Shown: positions 7,863 to 16,936 of the stretch, piece after piece
Layout: every line of letters starts with the position of its first letter
How positions within the stretch are numbered: position 1 is the stretch's first letter
Source: Antarctobacter aquimaris
GTDB lineage: Bacteria; Pseudomonadota; Alphaproteobacteria; Rhodobacterales; Rhodobacteraceae
Assembly: GCF_900184945.1 (NCBI RefSeq)
Contig: NZ_FXYF01000006.1
Location: forward strand, 62,001-126,000
Direction: 5' to 3'
Length of the DNA stretch: 64,000 nt
Program-made: the position numbers and the translations under genes
Notes under the pieces: model-generated
The model's database searches: none
Told to the model about the DNA's origin: nothing
Seen by the model: only the letters and a program-made list of their open reading frames with translations

Positions 7863-10622
7863 TCAACCCTCTCCGTTGGATTTGGTCATGAGCGCTTGGA
7901 GCGCTTCTTTGGTGAAAACGCGCAGGCCAAGATCCGGGCGGAAGCCATGGATCTCGCTCACGTCGAGCGCCTGCATGAAGGCCATGATCTCCTTGCTGAT
8001 GACCTGTCCCGGCACCAGGATCGGGAACCCCGGCGGATAGGGGATGATGAAGCTGGACGACACCAGTTCCTCACCCTGCTTCAGCTTGGCCATCGTGTCG
8101 TCGAGCGAGAAGTAATCGCAGTTGTCCTCCTCATAGGCCAGGAAGAAGGCCGAGCGGATGTCGCCCTCGGGCGTATCCGGTCCGGCGCGAAAGGCATCGT
8201 GAAACCGGCTGAAATCGGGCAGCGGCGGGACGTGTTCCACCAGGGCCGTCACCCGGTTCTCGAACGACCGCCGCTCCATCCGCGAGGCATCGTCGAGAAG
8301 TTCGTCCAGTTCCTTGGCGACTTCGACCAGCACCTCGATCAGGTAGGCGACCGAAGAGCGCGTGGTGCCGATGTTCGTCATGAACAGCACCGTGTTGCGC
8401 GAGGTCTTGTTGATCTGGATCCCGTACTTGTCCATCAGGATCTTGGTCTTGAAGGTGTCGCCGTCCCAGCCGGTGCCACCCACCGCCAGCGTGACCCGCG
8501 TGGGGTCCAGCACGAATTCGTCCAGGTTCCAGACGTTCCACTTGTCGACCCAGCCGTGATCGGGGTCGAAATAGCTTTCGATCCCGCTTTCGCGGTAATC
8601 CTCGGGGATCATGTCCTTGGCCGTCAGAACGCGGAAGTATTTTTGCAGCAAGGGATGCGAATGGATCGCCCGGCGGATCGCCATGGCGCTTTCCACCTGC
8701 CGCTGGACAAATTCGAACCCCTCCAGTTCCACCTGCCGGCGGCCGACGTCCAGCGAAGCGATGATCTGGTAGTTGGGGCTGGTCGAGGTGTGCGTCATGT
8801 AGGCTTCGTGGAAGGACTGTTCGACCTCGCCCTTGAAGTCCTGGTCGTTGACGTGGATCATCGACCCCTGCCGCAGCGAGGTCAGCGTCTTGTGCGTCGA
8901 CTGCGTGGCGTAGGCCCGCACCCGCGCGTCCGGCGGCGGCAGCAGGCGGGTGTTCAGCAGGGTCTCCTCGTCGGCGCCCTCCAGTTCCTTCTGCTGCTTT
9001 TCCCAGGCGGCGGCGGCCTGCGGCGTGCGCAGCGACTCGCGCAGCGTGTTGGCGACGCCCATCGCCGTGCGCTGGCGATAGGTCGGGTTGAACCGCGCAA
9101 AGGCGAACCAGGCCTCGTCCCAGAGAAAGATCAGGTCCTTCTTGATGGCCAGGCATTCCTCCATCACGCGCTGCACGTTGTAGACCAGCCCGTCAAAGGT
9201 ACAGTTGGTCAGGGTGATCATGCGGACCTGGTCCAGCTTGCCCGCCGCCTTCAGCTTCAGCAGGTGATGCTTGATCTCGCGCAGCGGGACCGCGCCGTAC
9301 ATCGAGTATTCGTGCAGCGGATAGCTGTCCATGTAGACCACGTTGGCGCCCGCCAGCACCATGCCGTAGTGGTGCGACTTGTGGCAGTCCCGGTCCACCA
9401 GCACGATGTCGCCCGGCCGCACCAGCGCCTGCACGACGATCTTGTTGCAGGTCGATGTGCCGTTGGTGGCAAAGAACGTGTGTTTCGAGCCGAAGGCCCG
9501 CGCCGCCATGTCCTGCGCTTCCTTGATCGGACCGCGCGGCTCCAGCAGGCTGTCGAGGCCGCCCGAGGTGGCCGAGGTTTCCGCAAGAAAGATGTTGGGC
9601 CCGTAAAAGGCGCCCATGTCCTGGATCCAGTGGCTGCGGCTGATCGACTTGCCGCGGCTGATTGGCATGGCGTGGAACACGCCGGTGGGCTGGCGCGAAT
9701 ACTCCTTGAGCGCGGTGAAGAACGGCGTCTTGTAGCGCCGGCTCACGCCCCGCAGGATGTTCAGGTGCAGTTCCAGAAAGTCCTCCTGGTTGTAGAACAC
9801 CCGCCGGCAGCGGCCCAGGTCGCGCCCGGCGATATCCTCGACCGACCGGTCCGTCACCAGGTAGGCGTCCAGCTCGGGCCGAATCTTGGCGATCAGGCGG
9901 CAGGCTTCGGGGCCGTATTCATGCGGCTCCAGCGCATCCACTTCCTCGTCCTCGGCGACGCGGGACAGGTACTGGTTCAGGATCGGCAGTTCGTTGTGTG
10001 ACTTCAGCGTCAGCCCCGGGCGCACCACGACCGCCTGCACGTTGTAGTTGAACAGGATGCCGATCAGCGCGTCCTCGAGCGAGGGCACGACAACCGCCTC
10101 GTAGATGAACGGGTCCTCGGTGCGGCGCATGCGTTGCAGGCTCTGGCGCAGGAACCGCTCCTGGTGCTCGGTCGTGTCGTCGACGATCAGCACCTCGAAA
10201 TAGGGCCGGCCCAGTGCGCGCGCCTCGGGCGCGAGCGAGGCTTCGTCCTCGTAGTCCTCGTTGTCGTGGTCGTCCGCCGCCAGCGGGATGGATCGGCGGC
10301 GATAGGCGCCGGAGGTCAGCGCCCGCGCGACCCGGCGGAGCGAAACCGCGAGATCCTCGATGCTGTCGTTCTGCAACAGCCGCCGCAGGTGTTCGAAGTT
10401 GTGCGCGCCGGGAAAGGCCCAGTACCGCTCGATCGGCTCCAGCGCCTCGAACAGCATCTCTGCCGTCTTGCGCAGCTTCTTGCCCTGCGTTCCGCCGATG
10501 CCGTGGGTGTGCAGCCCTTCGACGGCTTCTCTCAGGGCGCTCCAGCGGTCCGCGCGCAATTGCGTCGCGCTGTAGTAGTCGCGGATTGTGGGCAGCTTGC
10601 CGGCCGATTTCTGCGAGTCCAT
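7863..10622 (-). CDS. Orn/Lys/Arg decarboxylase family PLP enzyme with long N-terminal region
   Basis: 919 aa, clearly longer than the 710-780 aa of inducible lysine, ornithine or biodegradative arginine decarboxylases. Residues 1-130 are extra. A receiver-like wing domain follows (LIVDDTTEHQERFL, about 150-260). The PLP core begins near residue 340 with TSATSGGLDSLLEP and FFATNGTSTCNK. The cofactor lysine is predicted to be Lys578 in STHKTLTSLRQGS, and DEAWFAF supplies the pyridine-N Asp. The family decarboxylates basic amino acids to diamines, but the specificity is uncertain. Position between nitrilase and ATP-grasp genes suggests a dedicated amine pathway rather than acid resistance. The start at 10622 follows GGGGAGG. 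Confidence 0.88.
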   Translation of the reverse strand: MDSQKSAGKLPTIRDYYSATQLRADRWSALREAVEGLHTHGIGGTQGKKLRKTAEMLFEALEPIERYWAFPGAHNFEHLRRLLQNDSIEDLAVSLRRVARALTSGAYRRRSIPLAADDHDNEDYEDEASLAPEARALGRPYFEVLIVDDTTEHQERFLRQSLQRMRRTEDPFIYEAVVVPSLEDALIGILFNYNVQAVVVRPGLTLKSHNELPILNQYLSRVAEDEEVDALEPHEYGPEACRLIAKIRPELDAYLVTDRSVEDIAGRDLGRCRRVFYNQEDFLELHLNILRGVSRRYKTPFFTALKEYSRQPTGVFHAMPISRGKSISRSHWIQDMGAFYGPNIFLAETSATSGGLDSLLEPRGPIKEAQDMAARAFGSKHTFFATNGTSTCNKIVVQALVRPGDIVLVDRDCHKSHHYGMVLAGANVVYMDSYPLHEYSMYGAVPLREIKHHLLKLKAAGKLDQVRMITLTNCTFDGLVYNVQRVMEECLAIKKDLIFLWDEAWFAFARFNPTYRQRTAMGVANTLRESLRTPQAAAAWEKQQKELEGADEETLLNTRLLPPPDARVRAYATQSTHKTLTSLRQGSMIHVNDQDFKGEVEQSFHEAYMTHTSTSPNYQIIASLDVGRRQVELEGFEFVQRQVESAMAIRRAIHSHPLLQKYFRVLTAKDMIPEDYRESGIESYFDPDHGWVDKWNVWNLDEFVLDPTRVTLAVGGTGWDGDTFKTKILMDKYGIQINKTSRNTVLFMTNIGTTRSSVAYLIEVLVEVAKELDELLDDASRMERRSFENRVTALVEHVPPLPDFSRFHDAFRAGPDTPEGDIRSAFFLAYEEDNCDYFSLDDTMAKLKQGEELVSSSFIIPYPPGFPILVPGQVISKEIMAFMQALDVSEIHGFRPDLGLRVFTKEALQALMTKSNGEG

Positions 10623-10666
10623 GTATTGCCTCCCCTGTGGGACCGGCGCTCCCCGGTCTCCGTTGT

Positions 10667-11635
10667 TCAGTCAGCCCCGGTCTTGCCGTGAAACACCGAG
10701 AAATTGTGCGGTTGGATGTCGGGCCGTTCGACGTGGCCCAGCGCCGCGCGCGGATCCAGCGCCGCCTGCCCGCGGCGCGAGCCCTTGGCCGGCATCTCGA
10801 GCGCGCCTAGCGTGTGCAGGTAGGCGTCCGCGCCGCTGGTGCGGTCGTAGACGCTGAACTCGGCATCGCGGTCGCGAAAGCTTTTCAGCACCTGACCCAG
10901 GCCCTTCATGCCGGTTTCGCGCTGGCGGCGGACCATGTCCATGTCGACCTCGATCGGGAACATGTCCTCCTGCCCGGCCGACTGGTGCAGCACGGTGGCG
11001 GCCGGGTCGATCACGCAGGACCGCCCCACCCCGCCCGCGGCGAGGCCGTTGACGTCGAACACGTAGCACTGGAACTGCGCCGCCGTGGCGCGCGCGATGG
11101 CCAGTTCGGCGTCGCGGTCGGTGGTGCCGGTCAGCACCGGGTGCAGCAGCACCTCGACACCCTGCGAGGTCAGCTGCCGCGTGGTTTCCGGGAACCAGAT
11201 GTCATAGCAGATCGACAGGCCGAAGCGGCCCACCTCGGGCACGTCAAAGACGCAGAACTCGGTCCCCGCGGTGACCCCGGTCTCATAGGGCCGGAACGGG
11301 AACATCTTGGAGTACTTCGCGACGATCTCGCCTTGCGGGTTGATCACGACCGAAGTGTTCTTGATCAGGCCGCTTTCCGTCCGCTCGAACATCGAGCCGG
11401 GGATCAGCCAGATGCCGTAGCGCTTGGCGTCTTCCTGGAACTGGTAGAGCGCGTCGTTGGGAAACGGCAGCGCGTAGCGGTCGAGCGGGCCGTAGGGCGC
11501 CAGCTCGGAAAACAGGACCATCTGGGTCCAGGGAAACCGCGCCATCAGAACGTCGATCCTGTGGCGCATCGCCTCGACGTTGGAGTGAAGCGCCGCGACA
11601 TGCATCTGCACGCCCGCAATTGCAAAGGGAGTCAT
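10667..11635 (-). CDS. Carbon-nitrogen hydrolase (nitrilase superfamily)
   Basis: 322 aa with the full catalytic triad of the superfamily: Glu44 (FSELAPYG), Lys110 (KYSKMFPF) and Cys143 (LSICYDIWFPE). It hydrolyses a non-peptide C-N bond in an amide, ureide or nitrile. With a basic amino-acid decarboxylase next door, an N-carbamoylputrescine-amidase-like role is attractive, but the C-terminal 60 residues (rich in Asp, Gly and Arg) are not typical of AguB, so this is an inference. The gene lies 44 bases upstream of the decarboxylase in the same direction and 81 bases after the UspA gene. That second gap contains a GCGGGGC/GCCCCGC inverted repeat (11654-11680). Confidence 0.85.
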   Translation of the reverse strand: MTPFAIAGVQMHVAALHSNVEAMRHRIDVLMARFPWTQMVLFSELAPYGPLDRYALPFPNDALYQFQEDAKRYGIWLIPGSMFERTESGLIKNTSVVINPQGEIVAKYSKMFPFRPYETGVTAGTEFCVFDVPEVGRFGLSICYDIWFPETTRQLTSQGVEVLLHPVLTGTTDRDAELAIARATAAQFQCYVFDVNGLAAGGVGRSCVIDPAATVLHQSAGQEDMFPIEVDMDMVRRQRETGMKGLGQVLKSFRDRDAEFSVYDRTSGADAYLHTLGALEMPAKGSRRGQAALDPRAALGHVERPDIQPHNFSVFHGKTGAD

Positions 11636-11716
11636 ACGTTAGGTTCTCCGAAGGCGGGGCTCTGCTCGAAGGGGCCCCGCGCTGTTATTTTGGGTCAGGG
11701 GGTCGTGGTGCCCTGT

Positions 11717-12142
11717 CTAGCGCACCACCATAACCGGTCTGTCGGCGTGGCGCACCACGCGATCTGCATTCGACCCCACGAGGATGGTCATCAGTTCGTC
11801 CGGCGGATGCGAGGCCATCACGATCACGTCCGCCCCCGTGGCGCGCCCCGCCGAAATGATGTGCTCGGGCACGTGCCCGTGCCCCACGTGGGCCACGGCG
11901 CTGGTGCCTTCGGGGACGTTCTTCGCGATGAACCCCTCGAGGTCCTCCCGCATCTTCTGCAGGGCCTTCTGCTCGAAATCGGCCGGCAGGAAGGAGGCGA
12001 TCGCCGCCGCCCCCAGGTCGTGCACGATCCCGAGCACATGCAGAGTGCCCGTGTTTCCGCAGAGCTTGACGGCCATCGGCAGGGCCTTTTCCCAGGACGC
12101 CGGGTGGTTCAGGTCGATCGGCATGAGGACGTTGTCGAACAT
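11717..12142 (-). CDS. Universal stress protein UspA family
   Basis: 141 aa, one Usp domain: MFDNVLMPIDLNHPASW at the N-terminus, a central IVHDLGA strand, and the nucleotide-loop-like VIVMASHPPDELMTILVGSNADRVVRHA near the end. UspA proteins are often encoded beside TRAP transporters, where some bind ATP and the transporter (as with TeaD). The same arrangement is seen here: the gene follows the fused TRAP permease directly. I chose the ATG at 12142 because AAGGAGG lies seven bases upstream. A GTG 15 bases earlier overlaps the permease stop as GTGA and is a less likely alternative. Confidence 0.9.
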   Translation of the reverse strand: MFDNVLMPIDLNHPASWEKALPMAVKLCGNTGTLHVLGIVHDLGAAAIASFLPADFEQKALQKMREDLEGFIAKNVPEGTSAVAHVGHGHVPEHIISAGRATGADVIVMASHPPDELMTILVGSNADRVVRHADRPVMVVR

Positions 12143-12153
12143 GGTGGCCTCCT

Positions 12154-14949
12154 TCACGCCGTCGCCGGCGTCGGTTGGATGCGGCGACGCTGCATCATCA
12201 CGACACCCGCCAGCAGCAGCAGCGCCGGCAGATACATCAGGTACTTCGACGGCTGCGACGCCTGCGACAGGACCTGGGTGATCTCCTGGTCCCAGTCGAG
12301 CCCCACCTCGGCCCCGGCACTGCCAAAGGCGACGTTGTCGATCATCACCTTGCCGTCGGCGTCCAGCACCTCGACGCCGGTGGCCAGCAGCCTGTCGGCC
12401 CCGGTTTCGCCCTCCGGCACCTTGAGCGGCGCGGTAAAGGTCACCGGATCGCCGACCGCGTTCAGGCCGTTGACCGTCAGGCGGATCTCGTCCCCCGGGT
12501 TGGCATCGGCGAACGCCTGTTCGAGTTGCGCCGGAGCCACGCTGTTGAACGGCGGCACGATCATGTCCATCCAGAATCCGGGACGGAAGATCGAAAAGGC
12601 GATCAGCAGCAGCAGCACCGTCTCGTGGATGCGGTTGCGGGTCAGGAACCAGCCCTGCGTCGCCGCCGCGAACAGCAGCATCGCGATCGTCGCGGTGACG
12701 AAGACAAAGATGCCGTGTATCCAGTCCACGTTGATCAGCAACAGGTCGGTGTTGAAGATGAACAGGAAAGGCAGCGCGGCCGTCCGCAGCGAGTAGAAGA
12801 AGGCCACGACACCGGTGCGGATCGGGTCACCCCCGGACACCGCCGCCGCGGCAAAGGAGGCCAGGCCCACCGGCGGCGTCACGTCCGCCATGATGCCGAA
12901 GTAGAACACGAAGAGGTGCACCGCGATCAGCGGCACGATCAGCCCGTTCTGCTGGCCCAGCGTCACGATCACCGGCGCCAGCAGCGCCGAGACGACGATG
13001 TAGTTGGCGGTGGTCGGCAGGCCCATGCCCAGGATCAGCGACAGGATCGCCGTCAGCACGAGGATGGCCATGATGTTGCCGCCCGACAGCACCTCGACCA
13101 CGTCCGCCAGCGCCGACCCGACGCCGGTCTGGCTGACCGCACCGACGATGATGCCGGCGGTCGCCGTGGCGATGCCGATGCCGATCATGTTGCGCGCGCC
13201 GGCCTCCAGGCCTTCCTTCAGCTCGTGGACACCCTGTGCGACAGCGCCGCCCAGCTTGCCTTCGCCGCGAAAGATCGCCTCGATCGGGCGCTGGGTGAGC
13301 AGGATGAAGACCATGAAGGCCGCCGCCCAGAAGGCCGACAGGCCCGGCGACAGGCGGTCCACCATCAGCGCCCAGACCAGCACGACGACCGGCAGCAGAA
13401 AGTGCAGGCCCGACCGGATGGTCGGCCCCGGGATCGGCAGCTTGGTCACCGGCGCGTTGGGGTCCTCCAGCTTCAGCCGCGCTTCGCGGCAGGAGACGAA
13501 CAGCAGCGCGACATATACCGCGACCAGCAGCACGAAGATGATGTAGCCGGCGGTCTCGGGGAACGCGGGCCGGATCCAGCCCATGCCGTAGTAGACGGCA
13601 AAGGACAGCGCGCAGATCACCGCGATGGTGAAGGCGAGGCTCATCAGCCAGGCGACCAGCGGCTTGGGCGCGACGGCGCGCGGCAGGCCCTGCAGGTTGG
13701 CCTTCATCGCCTCGAGGTGCACGATGTAGACCAGCGCGATGTAGGAGATGACGGCCGGCACGAAGGCGTGCTTGACCACGTCGAAATAGGGGATGCCCAC
13801 GTATTCGACCATCAGGAAGGCCGCGGCGCCCATGACGGGCGGCATGATCTGGCCGTTCACGGAACTGGCCACCTCGACCGCGCCCGCCTTTTCCGACGAA
13901 AAGCCCACCCGCTTCATCAGCGGGATGGTGAAGGTGCCGGTGGTCACCACGTTGGCGATGCTTGAGCCCGAGATCAGGCCGGTCATCGCCGAGGAGACGA
14001 CGGCCGCCTTGGCCGGTCCGCCCCGCATGTGACCCATCAGCGAAAACGCCACCTGGATGAAGTAGTTGCCTGCCCCGGCCTTGTCCAGAAGCGAGCCGAA
14101 CAGCACAAAGAGGAACACGAAGGAGGTCGAAACCCCCAGCGCGATGCCAAAGACGCCTTCGGTGGTGATCCACTGGTGGTTGACCACCTCGGACAGGTTG
14201 TTGCCCTTGTGCGCGATGATGCTGGGCATCATCGGCCCCAGGAAGGTGTAGACCAGGAACACCGTCGCCACGATCATCAGCGCCGGGCCCAGCGCCCGGC
14301 GCGTGGCCTCCAGCAGGATAATGATGCCGATGACGGCAACGACAAAGTCCTGCGTGATCGGCGCGCCGACGCGCTGCGCGATCCCGTCATAGGCGACAAA
14401 GATGTAGAGCGAGGCCGCGGCCCCGATGATCGCCAGCGCCCATTCCCACGGCGGCACGCGGTCCTTGGGCGATCCCAGCAGGACGGCGGCGATCATGGCC
14501 AGGCCGATGAGCGGGATCCACCAGATCGCGGTGTCGTCCTTGGCGCCGTAGATGAACAGGAAGGTCATGATCGCCGGCACGCCGATCGCCAGGCCCATCT
14601 GCACGGGCGACCGTTCGGCCGGATAGGCGAGATAGGCCAGGAACAGCGCAAAGGCGAGGTGGATGGACCGCGTCTCGGTGTCGTTCAGGATCGTGTTGCT
14701 GCCGATCCACTTGATCAGGCCGATGTCGCTCGCATTCATGATGTAGGGGATCGGCGAGGCGATCCAGAGCTGGAACAGCGACCAGACGATGGCCGTGATC
14801 GTGATCAGCCGGACGATGGGCAGCGACGGCGATCTCCCGCCGGTGTCCGACGACGCGACCAGTGCGTCGAGCTCGGCCTGGCTGAGGCCGCCCTTGCCGG
14901 AGGCCTGGTTTTCGACCGCGGCCGCCTGGAATTGCTTGTCGTCGCTCAT
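12154..14949 (-). CDS. TRAP transporter fused permease (DctQM type) with C-terminal DUF3394 region
   Basis: A 931-aa inner-membrane protein combining the small (4-TM) and large (12-TM) TRAP subunits. The N-terminal half starts with a soluble stretch, then several helices. The large-subunit core shows GSLLDKAGAGNYFIQVAFSLMGHMRGGPAKAAVVSSAMTG split over neighbouring segments, and the GLPTTANYIVVSALLAPV signature near residue 650. Residues about 790-900 are an extramembrane domain (VAPAQLEQAFADANPGDEIRLTVNGL) followed by a last helix, matching the DUF3394 extension known from this subfamily. It uses a sodium or proton gradient with a TAXI-type binding protein. It lies 108 bases downstream of the TAXI gene. 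Confidence 0.92.
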   Translation of the reverse strand: MSDDKQFQAAAVENQASGKGGLSQAELDALVASSDTGGRSPSLPIVRLITITAIVWSLFQLWIASPIPYIMNASDIGLIKWIGSNTILNDTETRSIHLAFALFLAYLAYPAERSPVQMGLAIGVPAIMTFLFIYGAKDDTAIWWIPLIGLAMIAAVLLGSPKDRVPPWEWALAIIGAAASLYIFVAYDGIAQRVGAPITQDFVVAVIGIIILLEATRRALGPALMIVATVFLVYTFLGPMMPSIIAHKGNNLSEVVNHQWITTEGVFGIALGVSTSFVFLFVLFGSLLDKAGAGNYFIQVAFSLMGHMRGGPAKAAVVSSAMTGLISGSSIANVVTTGTFTIPLMKRVGFSSEKAGAVEVASSVNGQIMPPVMGAAAFLMVEYVGIPYFDVVKHAFVPAVISYIALVYIVHLEAMKANLQGLPRAVAPKPLVAWLMSLAFTIAVICALSFAVYYGMGWIRPAFPETAGYIIFVLLVAVYVALLFVSCREARLKLEDPNAPVTKLPIPGPTIRSGLHFLLPVVVLVWALMVDRLSPGLSAFWAAAFMVFILLTQRPIEAIFRGEGKLGGAVAQGVHELKEGLEAGARNMIGIGIATATAGIIVGAVSQTGVGSALADVVEVLSGGNIMAILVLTAILSLILGMGLPTTANYIVVSALLAPVIVTLGQQNGLIVPLIAVHLFVFYFGIMADVTPPVGLASFAAAAVSGGDPIRTGVVAFFYSLRTAALPFLFIFNTDLLLINVDWIHGIFVFVTATIAMLLFAAATQGWFLTRNRIHETVLLLLIAFSIFRPGFWMDMIVPPFNSVAPAQLEQAFADANPGDEIRLTVNGLNAVGDPVTFTAPLKVPEGETGADRLLATGVEVLDADGKVMIDNVAFGSAGAEVGLDWDQEITQVLSQASQPSKYLMYLPALLLLAGVVMMQRRRIQPTPATA

Positions 14950-15005
14950 GATGTCCCCCTGTGCGCGCTGCGGCCCGCCGGTTTTCGGTATCGTGACCGC
15001 CCGAT

Positions 15006-15036
15006 CCGCGGCCCCTGCCCTGTGGCGGGGCCGCGG
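15006..15036 (-). terminator. Strong hairpin between TAXI receptor and TRAP permease genes
   Basis: A perfect 10-bp stem CCGCGGCCCC/GGGGCCGCGG with an 11-base loop lies 21 bases past the TAXI stop codon. There is no U-tract, so it is more likely an mRNA 3'-end stabiliser or partial terminator. It would raise receptor levels over permease. Confidence 0.5.
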
Positions 15037-15057
15037 AAGTCTTTCAAAGGGTCGGGA

Positions 15058-16020
15058 TCAGTTGATCCAGCCGCGCTCGCGGTAGTACTTCTCGGCACCG
15101 GGGTGCAGCGGGGCGCTGAGGCCGCCCGAGATCATTTCCTCTTCCTTGAGCGTCGCAAAGGCCGGGTGCAGGCCCTTGAAGCGGTCGAAGTTGTCGAACA
15201 CGGCCTTGACCACGGTGTAGACCACGTCATCCGGCACGTCGGCCGAGGTCACGAAGGTCGCCTTCACGCCGAAGGTCTCGACATCGGCGTCGTTGCCGGA
15301 ATACAGACCGCCCGGAATCACCGCCTTGGCGTAGTAGGGGTTGTCGGCGACCAGCTTGTCGATCGCTTCGCCGGTCACCGGCACCAGGACCGCATCGACG
15401 GTCGAGGTTGCTTCCTGGATCGACCCGTTCGGATGGCCGACCGTGTAGATGATCGCGTCCACCTTGTTGTCGCCCAGTGCAGCGGACTGCTCCGCCGGCT
15501 TCAGCTCGGACGCCAGGGCAAAGTCATCCGTCGACTTGCCCATCGCGGACAGCACGACATCCATGGTCGCGCGCTGGCCCGACCCCGGGTTGCCGACGTT
15601 CACGCGCTTGCCGAACAGGTCGTCAAACGTGGTGATGCCGGAATCGGCGCGCGCCACGACGGTAAAGGGCTCGGGGTGGACCGAGAACACCGCGCGCAGC
15701 TTGTCGAACTTCTTGCCCTCGAACTCCGAGGTGCCGTTGTAGGCATGGAACTGCCAGTCGGACTGGGCCACGCCCATGTCCATGTCGCCCGCCGCAATGG
15801 CGTTGATGTTGGCGATGGAGCCACCGGTCGACGGCGCGGTGCACTTCAGGTTGTGCTCGGCCGTGCCGCGGTTGACGAGCCGGCAGATCGACTGGCCGAC
15901 CACAAAGTAGACGCCGGTCTGACCGCCGGTACCGATGGTGATGAAACGCTCCTGTGCGGTTGCGGCGGTGGCCGCAAGGGCAAAGGTTGCTGCGACAACC
16001 ACCTTTGTAAACTTGGACAT
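15058..16020 (-). CDS. TAXI-family TRAP transporter solute-binding subunit (first)
   Basis: 320 aa with a signal peptide (MSKFTKVVVAATFALAATAATA, then QERFITIGTGG). The mature protein has hallmarks of the TAXI family: TIGTGGQTGVYFVVGQSICRLV, GGSIANINAIAAGDMDMGVAQSD, and GSGQRATMDVVLSAMG. It captures the ligand in the periplasm for the fused permease encoded downstream. I chose the ATG at 16020 because GGGAGAAAG precedes it and the signal peptide begins there; a start 123 bases upstream would add a non-signal tail. TAXI ligands are mostly unknown; glutamate, glutamine and related carboxylates have been proposed. The XRE regulator lies 169 bases upstream. Confidence 0.92.
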   Translation of the reverse strand: MSKFTKVVVAATFALAATAATAQERFITIGTGGQTGVYFVVGQSICRLVNRGTAEHNLKCTAPSTGGSIANINAIAAGDMDMGVAQSDWQFHAYNGTSEFEGKKFDKLRAVFSVHPEPFTVVARADSGITTFDDLFGKRVNVGNPGSGQRATMDVVLSAMGKSTDDFALASELKPAEQSAALGDNKVDAIIYTVGHPNGSIQEATSTVDAVLVPVTGEAIDKLVADNPYYAKAVIPGGLYSGNDADVETFGVKATFVTSADVPDDVVYTVVKAVFDNFDRFKGLHPAFATLKEEEMISGGLSAPLHPGAEKYYRERGWIN

Positions 16021-16189
16021 TCTTTCTCCCTTTCTTGCGCTTTTTATCTTGGGACAGGCAAAGCACTGGCCTGTTGCAAGGCTACCATGTTCAGCCTTGG
16101 CTTCAAGTTTCGCGCCGAGTGACGTATCGGAAACGCGCAGCACGCCGCCCGGTTCCCGATCAGAAAACCGCCCCTTTCGGACCCTTGGG

Positions 16190-16759
16190 TCAGAAACTGG
16201 GCGGGGTACATGCGCTCACGACGATGCACGTCTTCTCGCCCACGTTGCGGAACCTGTGCGGCAGACGGCTGTCAAAGAGATAGCCGTCCCCGGGATTCAG
16301 AACGCGGACATGATTCCCGACCGTGACCTCGACGATCCCCTCGATGACGATCCCGGCTTCCTCGCCGTCGTGCTTCAGCAGGTCGGGTCCGGTGTCGGCG
16401 CCCGGCGGATAGGTTTCGTGCAGCACCTGCAACGAATGCCGCGATGCATCCCCCACCTGCCGCAGCGACAACTGTGCCGCGCCGCGGCCAAGCCCGAGGT
16501 CCTGGGGCGACAATTCGATGAACTCGTCCCCGGAGTAGAAGTACTTGGGCGCCCCGGCCTCTTCGACCTCGGTAAAGAACTCGGACATGGTCATCGGGAT
16601 CGCGTCCAGCAGGCTCTTCAACGAAGCAACCGAGGGACTCGACTTGTTCTGTTCGATCAGCGAAATCGCCGCGCTGGTCAGACCGGCCCGGGCCCCGAGA
16701 TCACGCTGGGACAGCCCCCGCGACTCTCGAATTGCCCTCAAACGGCCGCCTACATCCAT
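16190..16759 (-). CDS. XRE-family transcriptional regulator with C-terminal cupin domain
   Basis: 189 aa. Residues 1-65 are a helix-turn-helix (RLRAIRESRGLSQRDLGARA, then SAAISLIEQNKSSPSVASL). Residues 110-185 form a cupin (HDGEEAGIVIEGIVEVTVGNH, GDGYLFDSRLPHRFRNVG). This architecture is that of PuuR, the E. coli regulator of putrescine use. It lies between the leftward TRAP/decarboxylase operon and the rightward aminotransferase operon, and is the best candidate for their common regulator, with the cupin sensing a pathway metabolite. The start at 16759 is weakly supported (AGAGG upstream). The 177-base divergent gap to the aminotransferase gene is AT-rich for this window. Confidence 0.9.
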   Translation of the reverse strand: MDVGGRLRAIRESRGLSQRDLGARAGLTSAAISLIEQNKSSPSVASLKSLLDAIPMTMSEFFTEVEEAGAPKYFYSGDEFIELSPQDLGLGRGAAQLSLRQVGDASRHSLQVLHETYPPGADTGPDLLKHDGEEAGIVIEGIVEVTVGNHVRVLNPGDGYLFDSRLPHRFRNVGEKTCIVVSACTPPSF

Positions 16760-16871
16760 GCTCGATTCGCCTCTAACCCTTGTCAAGAAAACTTGGCAGA
16801 CCGGAGACAGCCGGGTCAAGTGAATTTTATCCTCCTGATATAAAAGGTATTTTGTGTCAGCCTGCCCGAAA

Positions 16872-16899
16872 TTGACAAATAAAATAGACGTGCGATAAG
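16872..16899 (+). promoter_or_regulatory. Candidate sigma-70-type promoter for the aminotransferase operon
   Basis: TTGACA (16872-16877) is separated by 16 bases from GATAAG (16894-16899). It lies in an unusually AT-rich stretch, 38 bases before the aminotransferase start. The XRE regulator gene is divergent, so an operator for it is expected nearby. The short palindrome CTTG-T-CAAG (about 16782-16790) could contribute, but this is a guess. Confidence 0.5.
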
Positions 16900-16936
16900 G
16901 ATATTTATCACCGTCAGCCGAGAGGAGAGCCCGGTC

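Noticed and set aside
7257-10001. A 914-codon plus-strand frame opposite the ATP-grasp and decarboxylase genes
   Set aside because: It has the low-complexity composition of an antisense shadow, while the minus strand encodes clear catalytic motifs.
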